The notes under the pieces: generated by a model
Told to the model about the DNA's origin: nothing
Database searches by the model: none
Seen by the model: only the letters and a program-made list of their open reading frames with translations
Program-made: the position numbers and the translations under genes
In this document: positions 53,277-62,642 of the stretch, piece after piece
Layout: the number at the start of each line of letters is the position of its first letter
How positions within the stretch are numbered: the first letter of the stretch is position 1
Assembly: GCF_006546655.1 (NCBI RefSeq)
Contig: NZ_VIAQ01000008.1
Coordinates: 124,001 to 188,000, forward strand
Direction of reading: 5' to 3'
From: Methanolobus vulcani
GTDB taxonomy: Archaea; Halobacteriota; Methanosarcinia; Methanosarcinales; Methanosarcinaceae
Length of the DNA stretch: 64,000 nt

Positions 53277-54560
53277 TCACTTGTTCTTCTCTTCTTCAAG
53301 TGCCTTGCTAACTATCTTCATGGCACAGAGGTCACCGCACATGGAACAGGCTTCACTGCCGGTTTTCCTGCTGTCCCTGATCTTCTTTGCCTTCTCACCA
53401 TCGATTGCAAGCTCGAATTGTTTATCCCAGTCAAGATTCTTACGTGCATGTGCCATTTTATCATCAGTAGCTCTTGCACGTTCTCTCTGCCCTTCTTTTG
53501 TAAGGTCGGCAGCGTGGGCTGCAATTTTAGTGACAATAGTTCCTTCGCGGATATCATCTGCTGTTGGAAGTGCAAGATGCTCCGCCGGTGTTGTCATACA
53601 CAGGAAGTCGGTACCGTACATGCCTGCGAGTGTTCCTCCTATGGCTCCGGTTATGTGGTCATATCCCGGTGCAATATCTGTGACAAGAGGACCAAGAAGA
53701 TACAGTGGTGCATTGTGGCAGAGATTTTTCATTCCCTTTACACTGAGTTCTACCTCATCAATAGGAACATGTCCGGGACCTTCAACGAAGCACTGGATGT
53801 TTGCTTCTCTTGTTCTCTTGACAAGTTCTCCAAGGGTTATGAATTCCATAAATGAAGGTCCGTCAGAAGCGTCATGGATACATCCCGGTCTCATGCCGTC
53901 CCCAAGGCTGATGGCAATGTCATATTCGTATGCTATCTCCATAAGGTAATCGTATTCTGCATAGAATGGGTTATCCTCTCCGTTATGCAGCATCCATGCA
54001 AGGGTAAAAGATCCTCCACGGCTGACAATGTCAGTTATCCTGTTGCCCTGCTTTATTCTCTTAAGGGCATCCTGGTTTACAGCAGCATGTATGGTAACAA
54101 AGTCAATACCGTCTTTTGCATGTTTGCGTACTGCGTTAAACATGTCATCAGATGTCATATCAACAACAGCTTTCTGTGAGGATGCTGCCTGATATATTGG
54201 TACGGAACCTATCGGGATGTTTACAGCATCCATTATCTTTTTCCTTATATGGTCAAGGTCTCCGCCGGTTGAGAGGTCCATAAGTGCATCTGCACCAAAT
54301 TTTTCCGCAGTTTTTGCCTTCTCAACTTCTTCATCTATATTGATGTAATCTCGTGAAGTTCCGATATTAGCATTTACTTTTGTACTGAGGTATTTCCCTA
54401 TACCTACGACCCTGCAGTCCCTTACAGGGTTGTTCGGGATACTTATGGTCCCGTTGGCAACACATGAACAGATGGTCTTAACATCAATGCCCTCGTCTCT
54501 GGCAACTGCTTCCATCTGTGGTGTTATCCTGCCTTTTTTAGCATCTTCCATTAGTGTCAT
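53277..54560 (-). CDS. thiC: phosphomethylpyrimidine synthase
   Basis: 427-residue radical-SAM enzyme that converts aminoimidazole ribotide into the hydroxymethylpyrimidine phosphate of thiamine. The core barrel carries the family blocks ([32 protein letters not shown]). The C-terminal cluster motif reads CSMCGDLC, with Cys spacing x2 then x3; bacterial ThiC has x2 then x4. It is a single gene. A palindromic region and a possible RBS-masking inverted repeat lie directly upstream (54561-54619). The start at ATG 54560 follows AGGAG. Confidence 0.94.
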   Translation of the reverse strand: MTLMEDAKKGRITPQMEAVARDEGIDVKTICSCVANGTISIPNNPVRDCRVVGIGKYLSTKVNANIGTSRDYINIDEEVEKAKTAEKFGADALMDLSTGGDLDHIRKKIMDAVNIPIGSVPIYQAASSQKAVVDMTSDDMFNAVRKHAKDGIDFVTIHAAVNQDALKRIKQGNRITDIVSRGGSFTLAWMLHNGEDNPFYAEYDYLMEIAYEYDIAISLGDGMRPGCIHDASDGPSFMEFITLGELVKRTREANIQCFVEGPGHVPIDEVELSVKGMKNLCHNAPLYLLGPLVTDIAPGYDHITGAIGGTLAGMYGTDFLCMTTPAEHLALPTADDIREGTIVTKIAAHAADLTKEGQRERARATDDKMAHARKNLDWDKQFELAIDGEKAKKIRDSRKTGSEACSMCGDLCAMKIVSKALEEEKNK

Positions 54561-54619
54561 TGTATCTCCTGCATGCAGTGTCTTTTAGGTGCAGATACAT
54601 TGTAGGGACATATATATGT
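54561..54619 (-). promoter_or_regulatory. thiC promoter with inverted repeat over the ribosome binding site
   Basis: A TATA-like palindrome ACATATATATGT lies at 54608-54619. TGTATCT (54561-54567) and AGATACA (54593-54599) are complementary arms around the perfect palindrome CTGCATGCAG (54569-54578). In the mRNA the 3' arm overlaps the AGGAG just before the ATG. If transcription starts upstream of 54599 the hairpin would mask translation initiation. If it starts lower, the arms are instead a DNA operator. No TPP riboswitch core was recognised. Confidence 0.4.
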
Positions 54620-54785
54620 TTCACAGGAATTATGGAATATTTGAACTTGTCCTGAATCTATTTTCGTTGAGTAGGTCTAAGGGTGAGTTAATGTGCAAAT
54701 TAAAAGATATGGCTATAAAAAGAACATGATTGGTATATAGGATTATTGATTTATAATCATGTTATACTCCATTGGAGATTAAAAT

Positions 54786-55170
54786 ATGAATCAACATCCG
54801 ATTGAATTACTTATAAACAAAGCTGATACTGCTATTAACCTGGAAGATTTTGATACTTTGACAGATATCTATGCAGATGATGCTGTTTTAGTTATCCAAC
54901 CCGGGGATGAATGCGGTCGGGAAAGTGCAAATAAGAAAAGCATTTGAAGCTATTGCCGCTCACTTCGAACACACACTGGATATCAAACAGGCAGGAATGG
55001 AAATTCTGGAAACAGGAGATACTGCTTTGGTTTTGTCAAAAACTCTTGTTTCAGCCAAAGGGCATCCTCTTCAGGAACGTAAGGCAACATACGTATTCAG
55101 AAAGGATGCAAGCGGTGTCTGGGTCTGTGTAATTGATAATTCCTATGGGCATGATCTGTTGGGGGTCTGA
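54786..55170 (+). pseudogene. frameshifted NTF2-like (SnoaL/DUF4440-type) protein gene
   Basis: The ATG at 54786 opens a frame encoding a typical SnoaL/DUF4440 N terminus (NLEDFDTLTDIYADDAVLVI). After CAACCC at about 54898 the rest of the domain continues in the next frame (VGKVQIRKAFEAIAAHF onward) to TGA at 55168-55170. Removing one G from the GGGG run at 54903-54906 restores a single protein of about 127 residues. This is either a real frameshift or a sequence error in a short homopolymer. The family contains small ligand-binding or isomerase domains; the role is unknown. Confidence 0.75.
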
Positions 55171-55198
55171 ACACAAAAAATCATTCAAAGTGGAATTG

Positions 55199-56119
55199 TC
55201 ACCAATTATCCTGATTATAATACTTGACTCGACGAGTGATTATTGTTTCAAAAAAACCGTCCACATTTTCCTCATTAGTAGTTTCTTCTATATGCATGGC
55301 ACTTAATTCGTTATTGTAGAACCAGATCTCTATAATTGATCTTGTTTTTTGATCATCGTGCGTAGTGTCTATTATAATAAACGTTTTTTCTTTGTCAATG
55401 GGTAGTGGTTGCTGTGCGTTGGCATATTTGGAGTTGATTTCATCTGCAATTGTACTCGCTTTGTTTTTATCAGAGATTATTGTGTAATTTGACAGTGAAT
55501 ACGTTGCTTTATCTGTAAGAGGGTTAATTATCTCTATGGAATTGTTAGTCATGTAAAATCCATAGTCTTCGCCATATCCATAAATTTCCGACAGCGTGAC
55601 GACATCTTTGTCATATATTCTTCCATTTTCAGGTTGTGCTGTATAACTGTAAACTTCATATCTGTCAAGATTTGCTGCAAAGAATGTGATATTTTTAGCT
55701 TCACTCAGATTAACATTTGAATAAACGTTTGAAGTCGTGTAATCTTCAGTACTTCTAAATGTGAGAAGTGTGTTGTTAGGGGATGTCTGAACAATACTTT
55801 TGAGGTTTATATATTTTGTATCAATACCTTCATTCTCAAGTGCCTGATCAGCAATGGATGTCATCCATTTTCCTTGTTCTGATTGAGGATAAATTCTAAC
55901 CTGTTTATCGTTTTCAGAATACGTATATGCTATTATGATTGACAGGATTAAAATTATTGCAATGCAGCATATCAATATCAGCTTATAATTTCTTCTAAAT
56001 GTAGCACATCCGAAATTAATTCTATGTCCAAAAGTATAAATTTTAAATTTATATTTCTTTTGGTTGAATATATAACATTGAATGCATTTTATAGAATTAC
56101 TTTCACCCTGCAAGCTCAA
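55199..56119 (-). CDS. single-pass membrane hypothetical protein
   Basis: Up to 306 residues. A Cys- and Lys-rich N-terminal part of about 45 residues, one strong membrane segment (about 47-67) and an extracytoplasmic domain rich in Asn, Thr and Tyr follow. No family is recognised. The start is uncertain: TTG at 56119 is the first possible codon, and no in-frame ATG occurs until after the membrane segment, so another non-ATG start inside is possible. Only 33 bases separate this TTG from the ATG of topA on the other strand. Confidence 0.6.
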   Translation of the reverse strand: MSLQGESNSIKCIQCYIFNQKKYKFKIYTFGHRINFGCATFRRNYKLILICCIAIILILSIIIAYTYSENDKQVRIYPQSEQGKWMTSIADQALENEGIDTKYINLKSIVQTSPNNTLLTFRSTEDYTTSNVYSNVNLSEAKNITFFAANLDRYEVYSYTAQPENGRIYDKDVVTLSEIYGYGEDYGFYMTNNSIEIINPLTDKATYSLSNYTIISDKNKASTIADEINSKYANAQQPLPIDKEKTFIIIDTTHDDQKTRSIIEIWFYNNELSAMHIEETTNEENVDGFFETIITRRVKYYNQDNW

Positions 56120-56152
56120 TTTTTATCTATCATCAGAACATAGGATTGCAGC

Positions 56153-58465
56153 ATGTCTATAGTCGTATTCACGGAAAAGAACAAAGCAGCTTCCCAGATA
56201 GCAAGTATTCTCAGCGGAGGACACTTTAACAGGGCTTCGGTGGAAAGCATTCCTGTTTATGACTTTAAGATGAACGGCAAAGAATGGAGGATAATGGGTC
56301 TTGCCGGTCACATCATGGGTTATGATTTCCCTGAACAGTTCAACAACTGGCGTGAATGTGACCCTGCAGTACTGCTTGATACTCCTCCTGTGAAGAACGT
56401 AACAAAAAAGCCTTATGCAGCTGCAATTTCTCTTCTTGCAAGCGGTGCCGAGGAAGTTGTCCTTGCGTGTGACTTTGACAGGGAAGGGGAGAATATTGGG
56501 TTTGAGGCAAAGGAAATTTCCGAAAGAGTAGCTTCCCTGCCAGTAAAAAGAGCACGATTTTCATCACTTTCTGCCAGTGAGATAAAGAACGCATTTTCAA
56601 ATCTTGTTGAACCTGATTATAATATGGCAATGTCAGCAGAAGCAAGGCAGATTCTTGACCTGAAGATGGGTGCGGCTTTTACCCGTTTCATGACATTGTC
56701 CGTAAGGGAGAGAGCCCGCACCAAAGGTGTTATTTCAATTGGTCCGTGCCAGACTCCTACATGTGGTTTTGTATATGAAAGGGAGAAGCTCATAAAGAAC
56801 TTCAAGCCAAAGGATTTCTGGAAAATAGAAGCACTTTTCAATTCAAATGGTGCGGATTTCACCGGTGTGCACAGGGCCGGAAACATTCATGAAAAAGAAA
56901 AGGCTGATGAGATATTTGCTCGCATAAAGGATTGCAAGACCGGTCTTGTTGACAGGAAAAGCGTAAAAGAGGCTCGTACCAATCCTCCTTATCCGTTGAA
57001 TACAACTGAATTCCTGAAACGCTCTTCCAAATTCCTTGGTGTAAGTCCTGAGGAAGCTCTGGAGACTGCAGAGCAGCTTTATCTTTCGGGATTTACCAGT
57101 TATCCGAGGACTGAGACTAACAAGTATGCAGATGATTTTGATTTTAAATCCAAACTTGTAGCTTTTTCATCTGGTGTCTATCAGAAATATGCTCTGACAA
57201 TCCTCTCCACAGGTGAGATTACCTGCCGGAACGGAACCAAAGATGGTCATGACCACCCACCTATTCATCCCATCAAAGCAGCTTCAAAAGACGATATTGA
57301 AAAAAGTGTCAGAATGCCTAATGCATGGAAGGTTTATGATTTGATTGTGAGGCATTTCCTTGCAAATCTTATGGGGCCTGCAATATTTGAGAAAACCAGA
57401 TTAGAAATTCTGATTGGTGGCGAGATATTTGATGTAACCGGTTCAATACTGACAAATCTTGGATGGCTTGATGCTTATCCTTTTGAAACTAAAAATGACA
57501 AGTTACTGCCATTAATTGAGGAAAAGGATGAGGTAAATGTAAAGGAGATAAAGAACACCAAGTCCGAAACAACTCCTCCAAAGAGGCTAACTGAGGCTGA
57601 ACTTCTTACTTTGATGGATAAACATGGCATTGGTACCAAAGCTACAGCGCCAAGTCACATTGAAACAAATAAGAAAAGGGGTTATTTTGAGACCAAGGGC
57701 AAGACAATTGCTATTCTGGATACTGGCTTTACCCTGATGGATACCCTGGATGCCACAGTTCCTATTCTTGTACAGCCAGAGATAAGGGCACGTATTGAAT
57801 CTCTCATTCAGGATGTAGAAGATGGGAAAAAATCACTTGAAGCTGCTCTTTCTGAGGGTACAACGCTTATCAAGCAGATGTATTCTCAACTAACATCCAG
57901 TAAGGATGCTATTGCTGCAAGAATGGCAGGTACTATTGTTGATGAGCAGGTTGCAACGGATAAGAAAAACTTTGTAGGCACCTGTCCGGAATGTGGAAGG
58001 ATGCTGCACATGATCAAAACTGAAAAAGGACGTTTTGTAGGTTGTACGGGTTATCCTGAATGCAAGAATACCTATCCTCTGCCAAAAGCAGGTGCCCTTA
58101 CTGTTTTACGTTCTCAGCAGTGCGAAAAAGGTGGTGTTGCGGTGATGAAAGTAGGTAACAAGTATAATTGGGCTGTGGGTATTGGTCCCTGCTTCGCCTG
58201 TGAGCTGGAAAAAAAATGTTTCCCTCCTGAGATTGTAGGCCCATGTCCTGTTTGTGACGGTTCTATGTTCCTTATAACCACGAAAGATTCCCGTTTCCTT
58301 GGCTGTACCAACAGATGTGGGCACACACAATCTGTGCCTAAATCAGGTAGACTTACTATTCTTGATCGACAGTGTGAGCACTGTGGGTGGCGTATACTCC
58401 GGGTCAAAGAGCAAAAACAGGATGCTAGGGAGTTTTGTGCTAACCGGAAATGCTCCGGGAAATAA
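56153..58465 (+). CDS. topA: type IA DNA topoisomerase
   Basis: 770-residue enzyme that relaxes negative supercoils. The Toprim domain (about 1-150) has DFDREGE. The catalytic Tyr317 is in SYPRTET. A core domain ends near residue 590. Four C-terminal Cys4 zinc-ribbon-like modules follow (about 605-770: CPECG...C, CFAC...C, CPVCD...C, CEHCG...C), and they bind single-stranded DNA. Bacterial TopA and archaeal TopoIII-like enzymes share this layout. The second module has an irregular Cys pattern. The gene is monocistronic. Confidence 0.93.
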   Translation: MSIVVFTEKNKAASQIASILSGGHFNRASVESIPVYDFKMNGKEWRIMGLAGHIMGYDFPEQFNNWRECDPAVLLDTPPVKNVTKKPYAAAISLLASGAEEVVLACDFDREGENIGFEAKEISERVASLPVKRARFSSLSASEIKNAFSNLVEPDYNMAMSAEARQILDLKMGAAFTRFMTLSVRERARTKGVISIGPCQTPTCGFVYEREKLIKNFKPKDFWKIEALFNSNGADFTGVHRAGNIHEKEKADEIFARIKDCKTGLVDRKSVKEARTNPPYPLNTTEFLKRSSKFLGVSPEEALETAEQLYLSGFTSYPRTETNKYADDFDFKSKLVAFSSGVYQKYALTILSTGEITCRNGTKDGHDHPPIHPIKAASKDDIEKSVRMPNAWKVYDLIVRHFLANLMGPAIFEKTRLEILIGGEIFDVTGSILTNLGWLDAYPFETKNDKLLPLIEEKDEVNVKEIKNTKSETTPPKRLTEAELLTLMDKHGIGTKATAPSHIETNKKRGYFETKGKTIAILDTGFTLMDTLDATVPILVQPEIRARIESLIQDVEDGKKSLEAALSEGTTLIKQMYSQLTSSKDAIAARMAGTIVDEQVATDKKNFVGTCPECGRMLHMIKTEKGRFVGCTGYPECKNTYPLPKAGALTVLRSQQCEKGGVAVMKVGNKYNWAVGIGPCFACELEKKCFPPEIVGPCPVCDGSMFLITTKDSRFLGCTNRCGHTQSVPKSGRLTILDRQCEHCGWRILRVKEQKQDAREFCANRKCSGK

Positions 58466-58545
58466 TGGCAAATTATAGTTAATCAATCATATTTGATTTA
58501 CTGTTAAATCAGTTTTTCTTGTTTTAACTCCAAACTTGAACAAGC

Positions 58546-58553
58546 CTTATATA
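58546..58553 (+). promoter_or_regulatory. TATA box of the candidate small RNA
   Basis: CTTATATA at 58546-58553, a textbook archaeal TATA element. It is not followed by a gene on the plus strand. It lies about 27-30 bases before the arm that would form the 5' end of the RNA described next. Confidence 0.65.
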
Positions 58554-58573
58554 GGATAAAACCCATGTTATGA

Positions 58574-58692
58574 CTTGGAGACGAATTGTAGACCTGTTTC
58601 CTGATCATTGTCTACTAAAAAATGGGTCAAGCCGATCTACTACCTCCAATATACCTCCAATTTATATCGATTCGTCTCTGCCTCCTTTTTTT
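58574..58692 (+). ncRNA. candidate small regulatory RNA with two anti-Shine-Dalgarno-like motifs
   Basis: About 119 bases between topA and the nitroreductase gene. GAGACGAAT (58578-58586) pairs with ATTCGTCTC (58670-58678), closing the whole molecule. GTAGAC (58588-58593) and GTCTAC (58610-58615) form an inner hairpin. ACCTCCAAT occurs twice (58642-58650, 58653-58661) in the unpaired part, where CCUCC could pair with GGAGG ribosome binding sites. The closing stem is followed by T7 (58686-58692), a terminator. A TATA box sits at the right distance upstream. There is no plausible protein frame. Several Methanosarcina sRNAs act by covering ribosome binding sites; homology to any of them was not tested. 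Confidence 0.6.
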
Positions 58693-58723
58693 GTATCTGT
58701 TTTCTGACAGTTAGCTTATATCC

Positions 58724-59245
58724 TCAAAACTTTTCGCCGTATTTTTCGCTGAAAACCATATCTTCAAGTTCCTTTCGGGATGGACTTTTGCCACTTTCAT
58801 CAGGTTTGCCAATTGCAAGTACTGCCATAAGTTCCAGAGAATCAGGACAATTGAGAATCAAGTTAACTTTATCTGACTGATTCAGGATTTCTCCCAGCCA
58901 TACTGCACCAAGCCCAAGGTCACAGCAGGCAAGCAGCATGTTCTGTATTGCGGCACCGATGGCCTGTATATCCTTTGTTTTGTTGTACATCGTTTCAGTG
59001 TCAAGGTGAACTGCTATTAACAAAGGTGCATTCATGACTATTTCTGAATAATGTGTGCAGCCTGCCAGTTCCTTCATAGTTCCTTTATCCTTGATGACTA
59101 TGAATTTCCATGGCTGGTTATTAAGTCCGGATGGTGCCCATTTTGCTGCTTCAAGTATGGTTATGATGTCTTCATCGTCAACTGCTTCATCTGTGTATTT
59201 TCTGATGCTTCTTCTTGAAAGGATTGTGTCAATTACTTCAGGCAT
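58724..59245 (-). CDS. nitroreductase family flavoprotein
   Basis: 173-residue FMN-dependent oxidoreductase. The N-terminal FMN-binding motif RRSIRKYTDEAV and the WAPSGLNNQPWKFIVI block are clear; the C terminus has GKPDESGKSP. The family reduces nitro compounds, flavins or other electrophiles with NAD(P)H, or F420-independent donors in methanogens. The natural substrate is unknown. The length is normal for the short, dimeric form. It lies after the ilv operon on the same strand, with an 81-base gap before ilvC's end. Confidence 0.88.
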   Translation of the reverse strand: MPEVIDTILSRRSIRKYTDEAVDDEDIITILEAAKWAPSGLNNQPWKFIVIKDKGTMKELAGCTHYSEIVMNAPLLIAVHLDTETMYNKTKDIQAIGAAIQNMLLACCDLGLGAVWLGEILNQSDKVNLILNCPDSLELMAVLAIGKPDESGKSPSRKELEDMVFSEKYGEKF

Positions 59246-59326
59246 ATCGATACCTCCGGTTAGAAAGAAATTATTGTAAGGTTGTCTGTAATAAAGAATA
59301 AAAAAAGGTTGTGTAAACCAATAGGT

Positions 59327-60334
59327 CTACTTTTCGTTAAGCTCACTGTTGAGCCATGGCATCTTGGATCTGATCTCCTTACCAATGACTTCCAGTGGGT
59401 GTTCTCTGTCCTGTCTCTCCATTGCAGTGAGGACTGGCCTGTTTGCCTTGCCTTCAAGTACAAACTCACGAGCAAATTCTCCGTTCTGGATTCTGTCAAG
59501 AGCTTCGTACATAGCTTCTCTGGAAAGCTCGTTGATAACCTTTGGACCAACTGTCATTCCACCATATTCTGCAGTGTTGGATACAGAGTACCACATCTTG
59601 TCAAGGCCGCCCTCGTGTATAAGGTCGACGATGAGCTTAAGCTCGTGGCATGTCTCGAAGTATGCCATCTCTGGCTGGTAACCTGCTTCTACAAGTACTT
59701 CAAAGGAAGTCTTGATAAGTGATGCGACACCACCACAAAGGTCTACCTGCTCACCAAAGAGGTCAGTCTCGGTTTCCTCGCGGAAAGATGTCTTGTAGAC
59801 TCCTGCACGGGTACATCCTACTCCCTTTGCGTGTGCAAGTGCCATTTCCATTGCCTTGCCGGTTGCGTCCTGGTAGACTGCTACAAGACCAGGAACTCCC
59901 GCTCCATCTACATAGGTTCTTCTTACAAGGTGTCCGGGGCTCTTTGGAGCTACCATGTAGACATCGATGTCTTTCTGTGGGATGATCTGGTTGTAGTGGA
60001 TGTTAAATCCGTGTGAGAATACGATTGCATTACCTGCTTCAAGTCCTGGCTCAATTTCGCTGTAGTATACCTGTGACTGTACTTCGTCAGGAAGGAGAAT
60101 CTGGACGACATCTGCCATCTTTGCTGCTTCTGCAACTGTCATGACCTTAAGGCCGTCTTCTTCTGCCTGTTTCCAGCGTCTGCTTCCTTCTCTAAGACCG
60201 ACTGTTACGTCAAGTCCTGAGTCATGCAGGTTTTGTGCCTGTGCATGTCCCTGACTTCCGTAACCCATTACTGCGATCTTTTTACCTTTAAGCATATTAA
60301 GGTCTGCATCGTTATCATAATACATTTGTGCCAT
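59327..60334 (-). CDS. ilvC: ketol-acid reductoisomerase
   Basis: 335-residue class I enzyme of valine, leucine and isoleucine synthesis. It rearranges and reduces acetolactate or acetohydroxybutyrate with NAD(P)H and Mg2+. The N-terminal Rossmann loop is [12 protein letters not shown], followed by SxxR/W in REGSRRWKQ, which suggests NADPH preference. The C-terminal knotted helical domain has the Mg2+ ligands ([11 protein letters not shown]). It is the last gene of the leuA/cimA-ilvB-ilvH-ilvC order, 60 bases after ilvH. Confidence 0.97.
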   Translation of the reverse strand: MAQMYYDNDADLNMLKGKKIAVMGYGSQGHAQAQNLHDSGLDVTVGLREGSRRWKQAEEDGLKVMTVAEAAKMADVVQILLPDEVQSQVYYSEIEPGLEAGNAIVFSHGFNIHYNQIIPQKDIDVYMVAPKSPGHLVRRTYVDGAGVPGLVAVYQDATGKAMEMALAHAKGVGCTRAGVYKTSFREETETDLFGEQVDLCGGVASLIKTSFEVLVEAGYQPEMAYFETCHELKLIVDLIHEGGLDKMWYSVSNTAEYGGMTVGPKVINELSREAMYEALDRIQNGEFAREFVLEGKANRPVLTAMERQDREHPLEVIGKEIRSKMPWLNSELNEK

Positions 60335-60370
60335 TGTATGTACCTCTAATCAAAATATGTCATTAAATTA

Positions 60371-60388
60371 AAACACCTATAAGTGTTT
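60371..60388 (-). promoter_or_regulatory. small hairpin between ilvH and ilvC
   Basis: AAACAC/GTGTTT arms (60371-60376, 60383-60388) form a 6-bp stem with a 6-base loop in the 60-base gap. On the minus strand it is followed by TTTT-rich sequence, so it may attenuate or process the ilvH-ilvC transcript. Confidence 0.3.
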
Positions 60389-60394
60389 GAATAA

Positions 60395-60880
60395 TTAAGA
60401 ACTCTTCTGTCCTCTTCTAAGCGCAACCTTTCCGGTTCTTACCATTTCCTTAATTCCGAATGGCCTGAGCAACTGTTCGATTGCAGTTATCTTACCGTCG
60501 TCACCAGTCACCTCAATGATCATGGATTTTGAAGCAACGTCAATGATGCGTGCACGGAATATGTCTGCTATCTGCATGATTTCGGAACGGTTTGTCACGT
60601 CTGAATTGACTTTGATCAAAGCCAGTTCTCTATCAACTGATTCCTCTGATTTAAGGTCTGTGACCCTGATCACATCGATGAGCTTGTTAAGCTGCTTTGT
60701 GACCTGTTCCAGTACTTCATCATCTCCCATGACAACAATGGTCATGCGGGAAATTGTAGGATCATCAGTGACTCCTACCGTAAGGCTGTCAATGTTATAA
60801 CCTCTTCTGGAGAACATGCCTGCGACTCTTGAGAGTACTCCATATTTGTTCTCGACCAGAACTGCAAGTGTGTGTCTCAT
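60395..60880 (-). CDS. ilvH: acetolactate synthase small (regulatory) subunit
   Basis: 161-residue subunit with an N-terminal ACT domain ([23 protein letters not shown], about residues 10-32 and on to 75) and the C-terminal ALS_ss_C domain (about 85-158). It stimulates the catalytic subunit and mediates feedback inhibition by valine. The start overlaps the stop of ilvB by 4 bases (ATGA). Confidence 0.95.
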   Translation of the reverse strand: MRHTLAVLVENKYGVLSRVAGMFSRRGYNIDSLTVGVTDDPTISRMTIVVMGDDEVLEQVTKQLNKLIDVIRVTDLKSEESVDRELALIKVNSDVTNRSEIMQIADIFRARIIDVASKSMIIEVTGDDGKITAIEQLLRPFGIKEMVRTGKVALRRGQKSS

Positions 60881-62574
60881 TCTTTCCTCTCCAGGTCAAG
60901 TATTTCGTTGATCGCAGCACCTGCCGGTACCATTGGTGAAACATTCTCCTCTTCTTCAACAACAAAGTCAATGACTGTCGGCCTGCCTGATGCAATAGCT
61001 TCTTCAATAGCAGGGCGTACTTCATCACGCTTGGTAGCTCTGAGTCCCAGTGCACCGTATGCTTCTGCAAGTTTTACAAAGTCAACGCTGTTCTGGATAC
61101 ATGTTGCAGAATATCTCCTGTTGTGGAAAAGCTCCTGCCACTGTCTTACCATTCCAAGGTAACCATTATTAAAAACAGCAACAATTACAGGTACGTTTTC
61201 CTGAACGGCTGTTGCAAGTTCCTGTGAATTCATCTGGAATGAACCGTCACCTGCGATGTCAAAGACAACTTTGTCAGGTCTTGCGATCTTTGCACCGATG
61301 GATGCAGGGAATCCGTAACCCATTGTTCCAAGTCCACCTGATGTGATAAATGTCCTTGGTTCACTGAATTTGAAGTACTGTGCAGCCCACATCTGGTGCT
61401 GTCCTACTTCAGTGACGATGATTGCATCTTTACATGCCTCGGTAATCTGCTCGATAATGTACTGTGGTTTGATTCCGTCACCAGTTGCAGGTTCAACATA
61501 ATGAAGTGGATGTACTTTCTTCCAGTGTGCTATCCTGTCAAGCCATTTCTCAGACTGTGCAGGTTCTGCATATTTCAGCAATTTCTGAAGGGTCCACTTT
61601 GCGTCACCTACGATTGGTACATCGACTTTGACATTCTTTGATATCTCTGCAGGGTCAATGTCTATATGGATGATCTTTGCGTTAGATGCAAAAGCTTTGA
61701 GTTTTCCGGTAACCCTGTCATCAAACCTTGCGCCTACTGCGATAAGAAGATCTGATTCCTGTATTGCATAGTTTGCATATTTTGCACCATGCATTCCTGG
61801 CATTCCAAGGAAAAGTTCATGTTCTACAGGGAATCCGCCCATGCCTGTAAGGGTTGTTGTCACAGGAGCCTTTATTTTTTCTGCAAGCTCGATCAGTTCT
61901 TTGCTGGCATCGGAACTTATGACTCCGCCACCTGCATAGATCACAGGGTTCTTTGATTCTTTAATTGCAGAAGCAGCCCTTTTTACCTGCTGCAGGTTAC
62001 CCTGATATGTTGGTTTGTAACCTCTAAGGTCAACTTTGTCAGGGTAATAGAAGTCTATTTCCTGTACAGTAATATCCTTTGGAAGGTCAATGAGTACAGG
62101 TCCTGGTCTGCCAGTGGATGCGATATGGAACGCTTCTTTGATGACCTTTGGAAGCTCATTTGCATCCTGCACAAGGTAATTGTGCTTTGTGATAGGCATT
62201 GTTATACCTGTGATATTTGCTTCCTGGAATGCATCGTTACCTAAAAGGCTGCTTGGTACCTGTCCGGTGAAAACCACCATTGGTATAGAGTCCATGTATG
62301 CGTTTGCAATTCCGGTTACAAGATTTGTTGCACCAGGGCCTGAAGTTGCAATACATACTCCGGTCTTTCCTGTTGCTCTTGCATACCCTTCCGCTGCGTG
62401 GGCAGCAGCCTGTTCGTGGCGGACAAGTATGTGACGGATGTCCGCATCATAAATTTCGTCATATATAGGGAGCAGTACACCGCCGGGGTATCCGAATATG
62501 GTGTCAACACCTTCCCTATACAGGCACTCGATGAGGGCTCGGGCACCTGTCATTTTTTCCGTCGATTCAGTCAT
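60877..62574 (-). CDS. ilvB: acetolactate synthase large (catalytic) subunit
   Basis: 565-residue thiamine-diphosphate enzyme. It joins two pyruvates, or pyruvate and 2-oxobutyrate, in the first common step of branched-chain amino acid synthesis. The N-terminal domain has the catalytic Glu near residue 49 ([19 protein letters not shown]), the middle domain binds FAD, and the C-terminal ThDP/Mg2+ motif runs from [11 protein letters not shown] to [11 protein letters not shown]. It lies 68 bases after leuA/cimA. Confidence 0.97.
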   Translation of the reverse strand: MTESTEKMTGARALIECLYREGVDTIFGYPGGVLLPIYDEIYDADIRHILVRHEQAAAHAAEGYARATGKTGVCIATSGPGATNLVTGIANAYMDSIPMVVFTGQVPSSLLGNDAFQEANITGITMPITKHNYLVQDANELPKVIKEAFHIASTGRPGPVLIDLPKDITVQEIDFYYPDKVDLRGYKPTYQGNLQQVKRAASAIKESKNPVIYAGGGVISSDASKELIELAEKIKAPVTTTLTGMGGFPVEHELFLGMPGMHGAKYANYAIQESDLLIAVGARFDDRVTGKLKAFASNAKIIHIDIDPAEISKNVKVDVPIVGDAKWTLQKLLKYAEPAQSEKWLDRIAHWKKVHPLHYVEPATGDGIKPQYIIEQITEACKDAIIVTEVGQHQMWAAQYFKFSEPRTFITSGGLGTMGYGFPASIGAKIARPDKVVFDIAGDGSFQMNSQELATAVQENVPVIVAVFNNGYLGMVRQWQELFHNRRYSATCIQNSVDFVKLAEAYGALGLRATKRDEVRPAIEEAIASGRPTVIDFVVEEEENVSPMVPAGAAINEILDLERKE

Positions 62575-62642
62575 ATAAAACCTCTGAAATGTAAATTATC
62601 TGCGTTAATTGATAGTATCTGCCTTATATGTTTCTGAAATCT

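Noticed and set aside
53266-53949. 227-codon plus-strand frame opposite thiC
   Set aside because: Mirror frame of a highly conserved enzyme gene. Composition is Ser/Ala-rich, as expected for a shadow frame.
54561-54620. TPP riboswitch before thiC
   Set aside because: The region before thiC is short and I could not find the conserved THI core; only a simple inverted repeat is visible.
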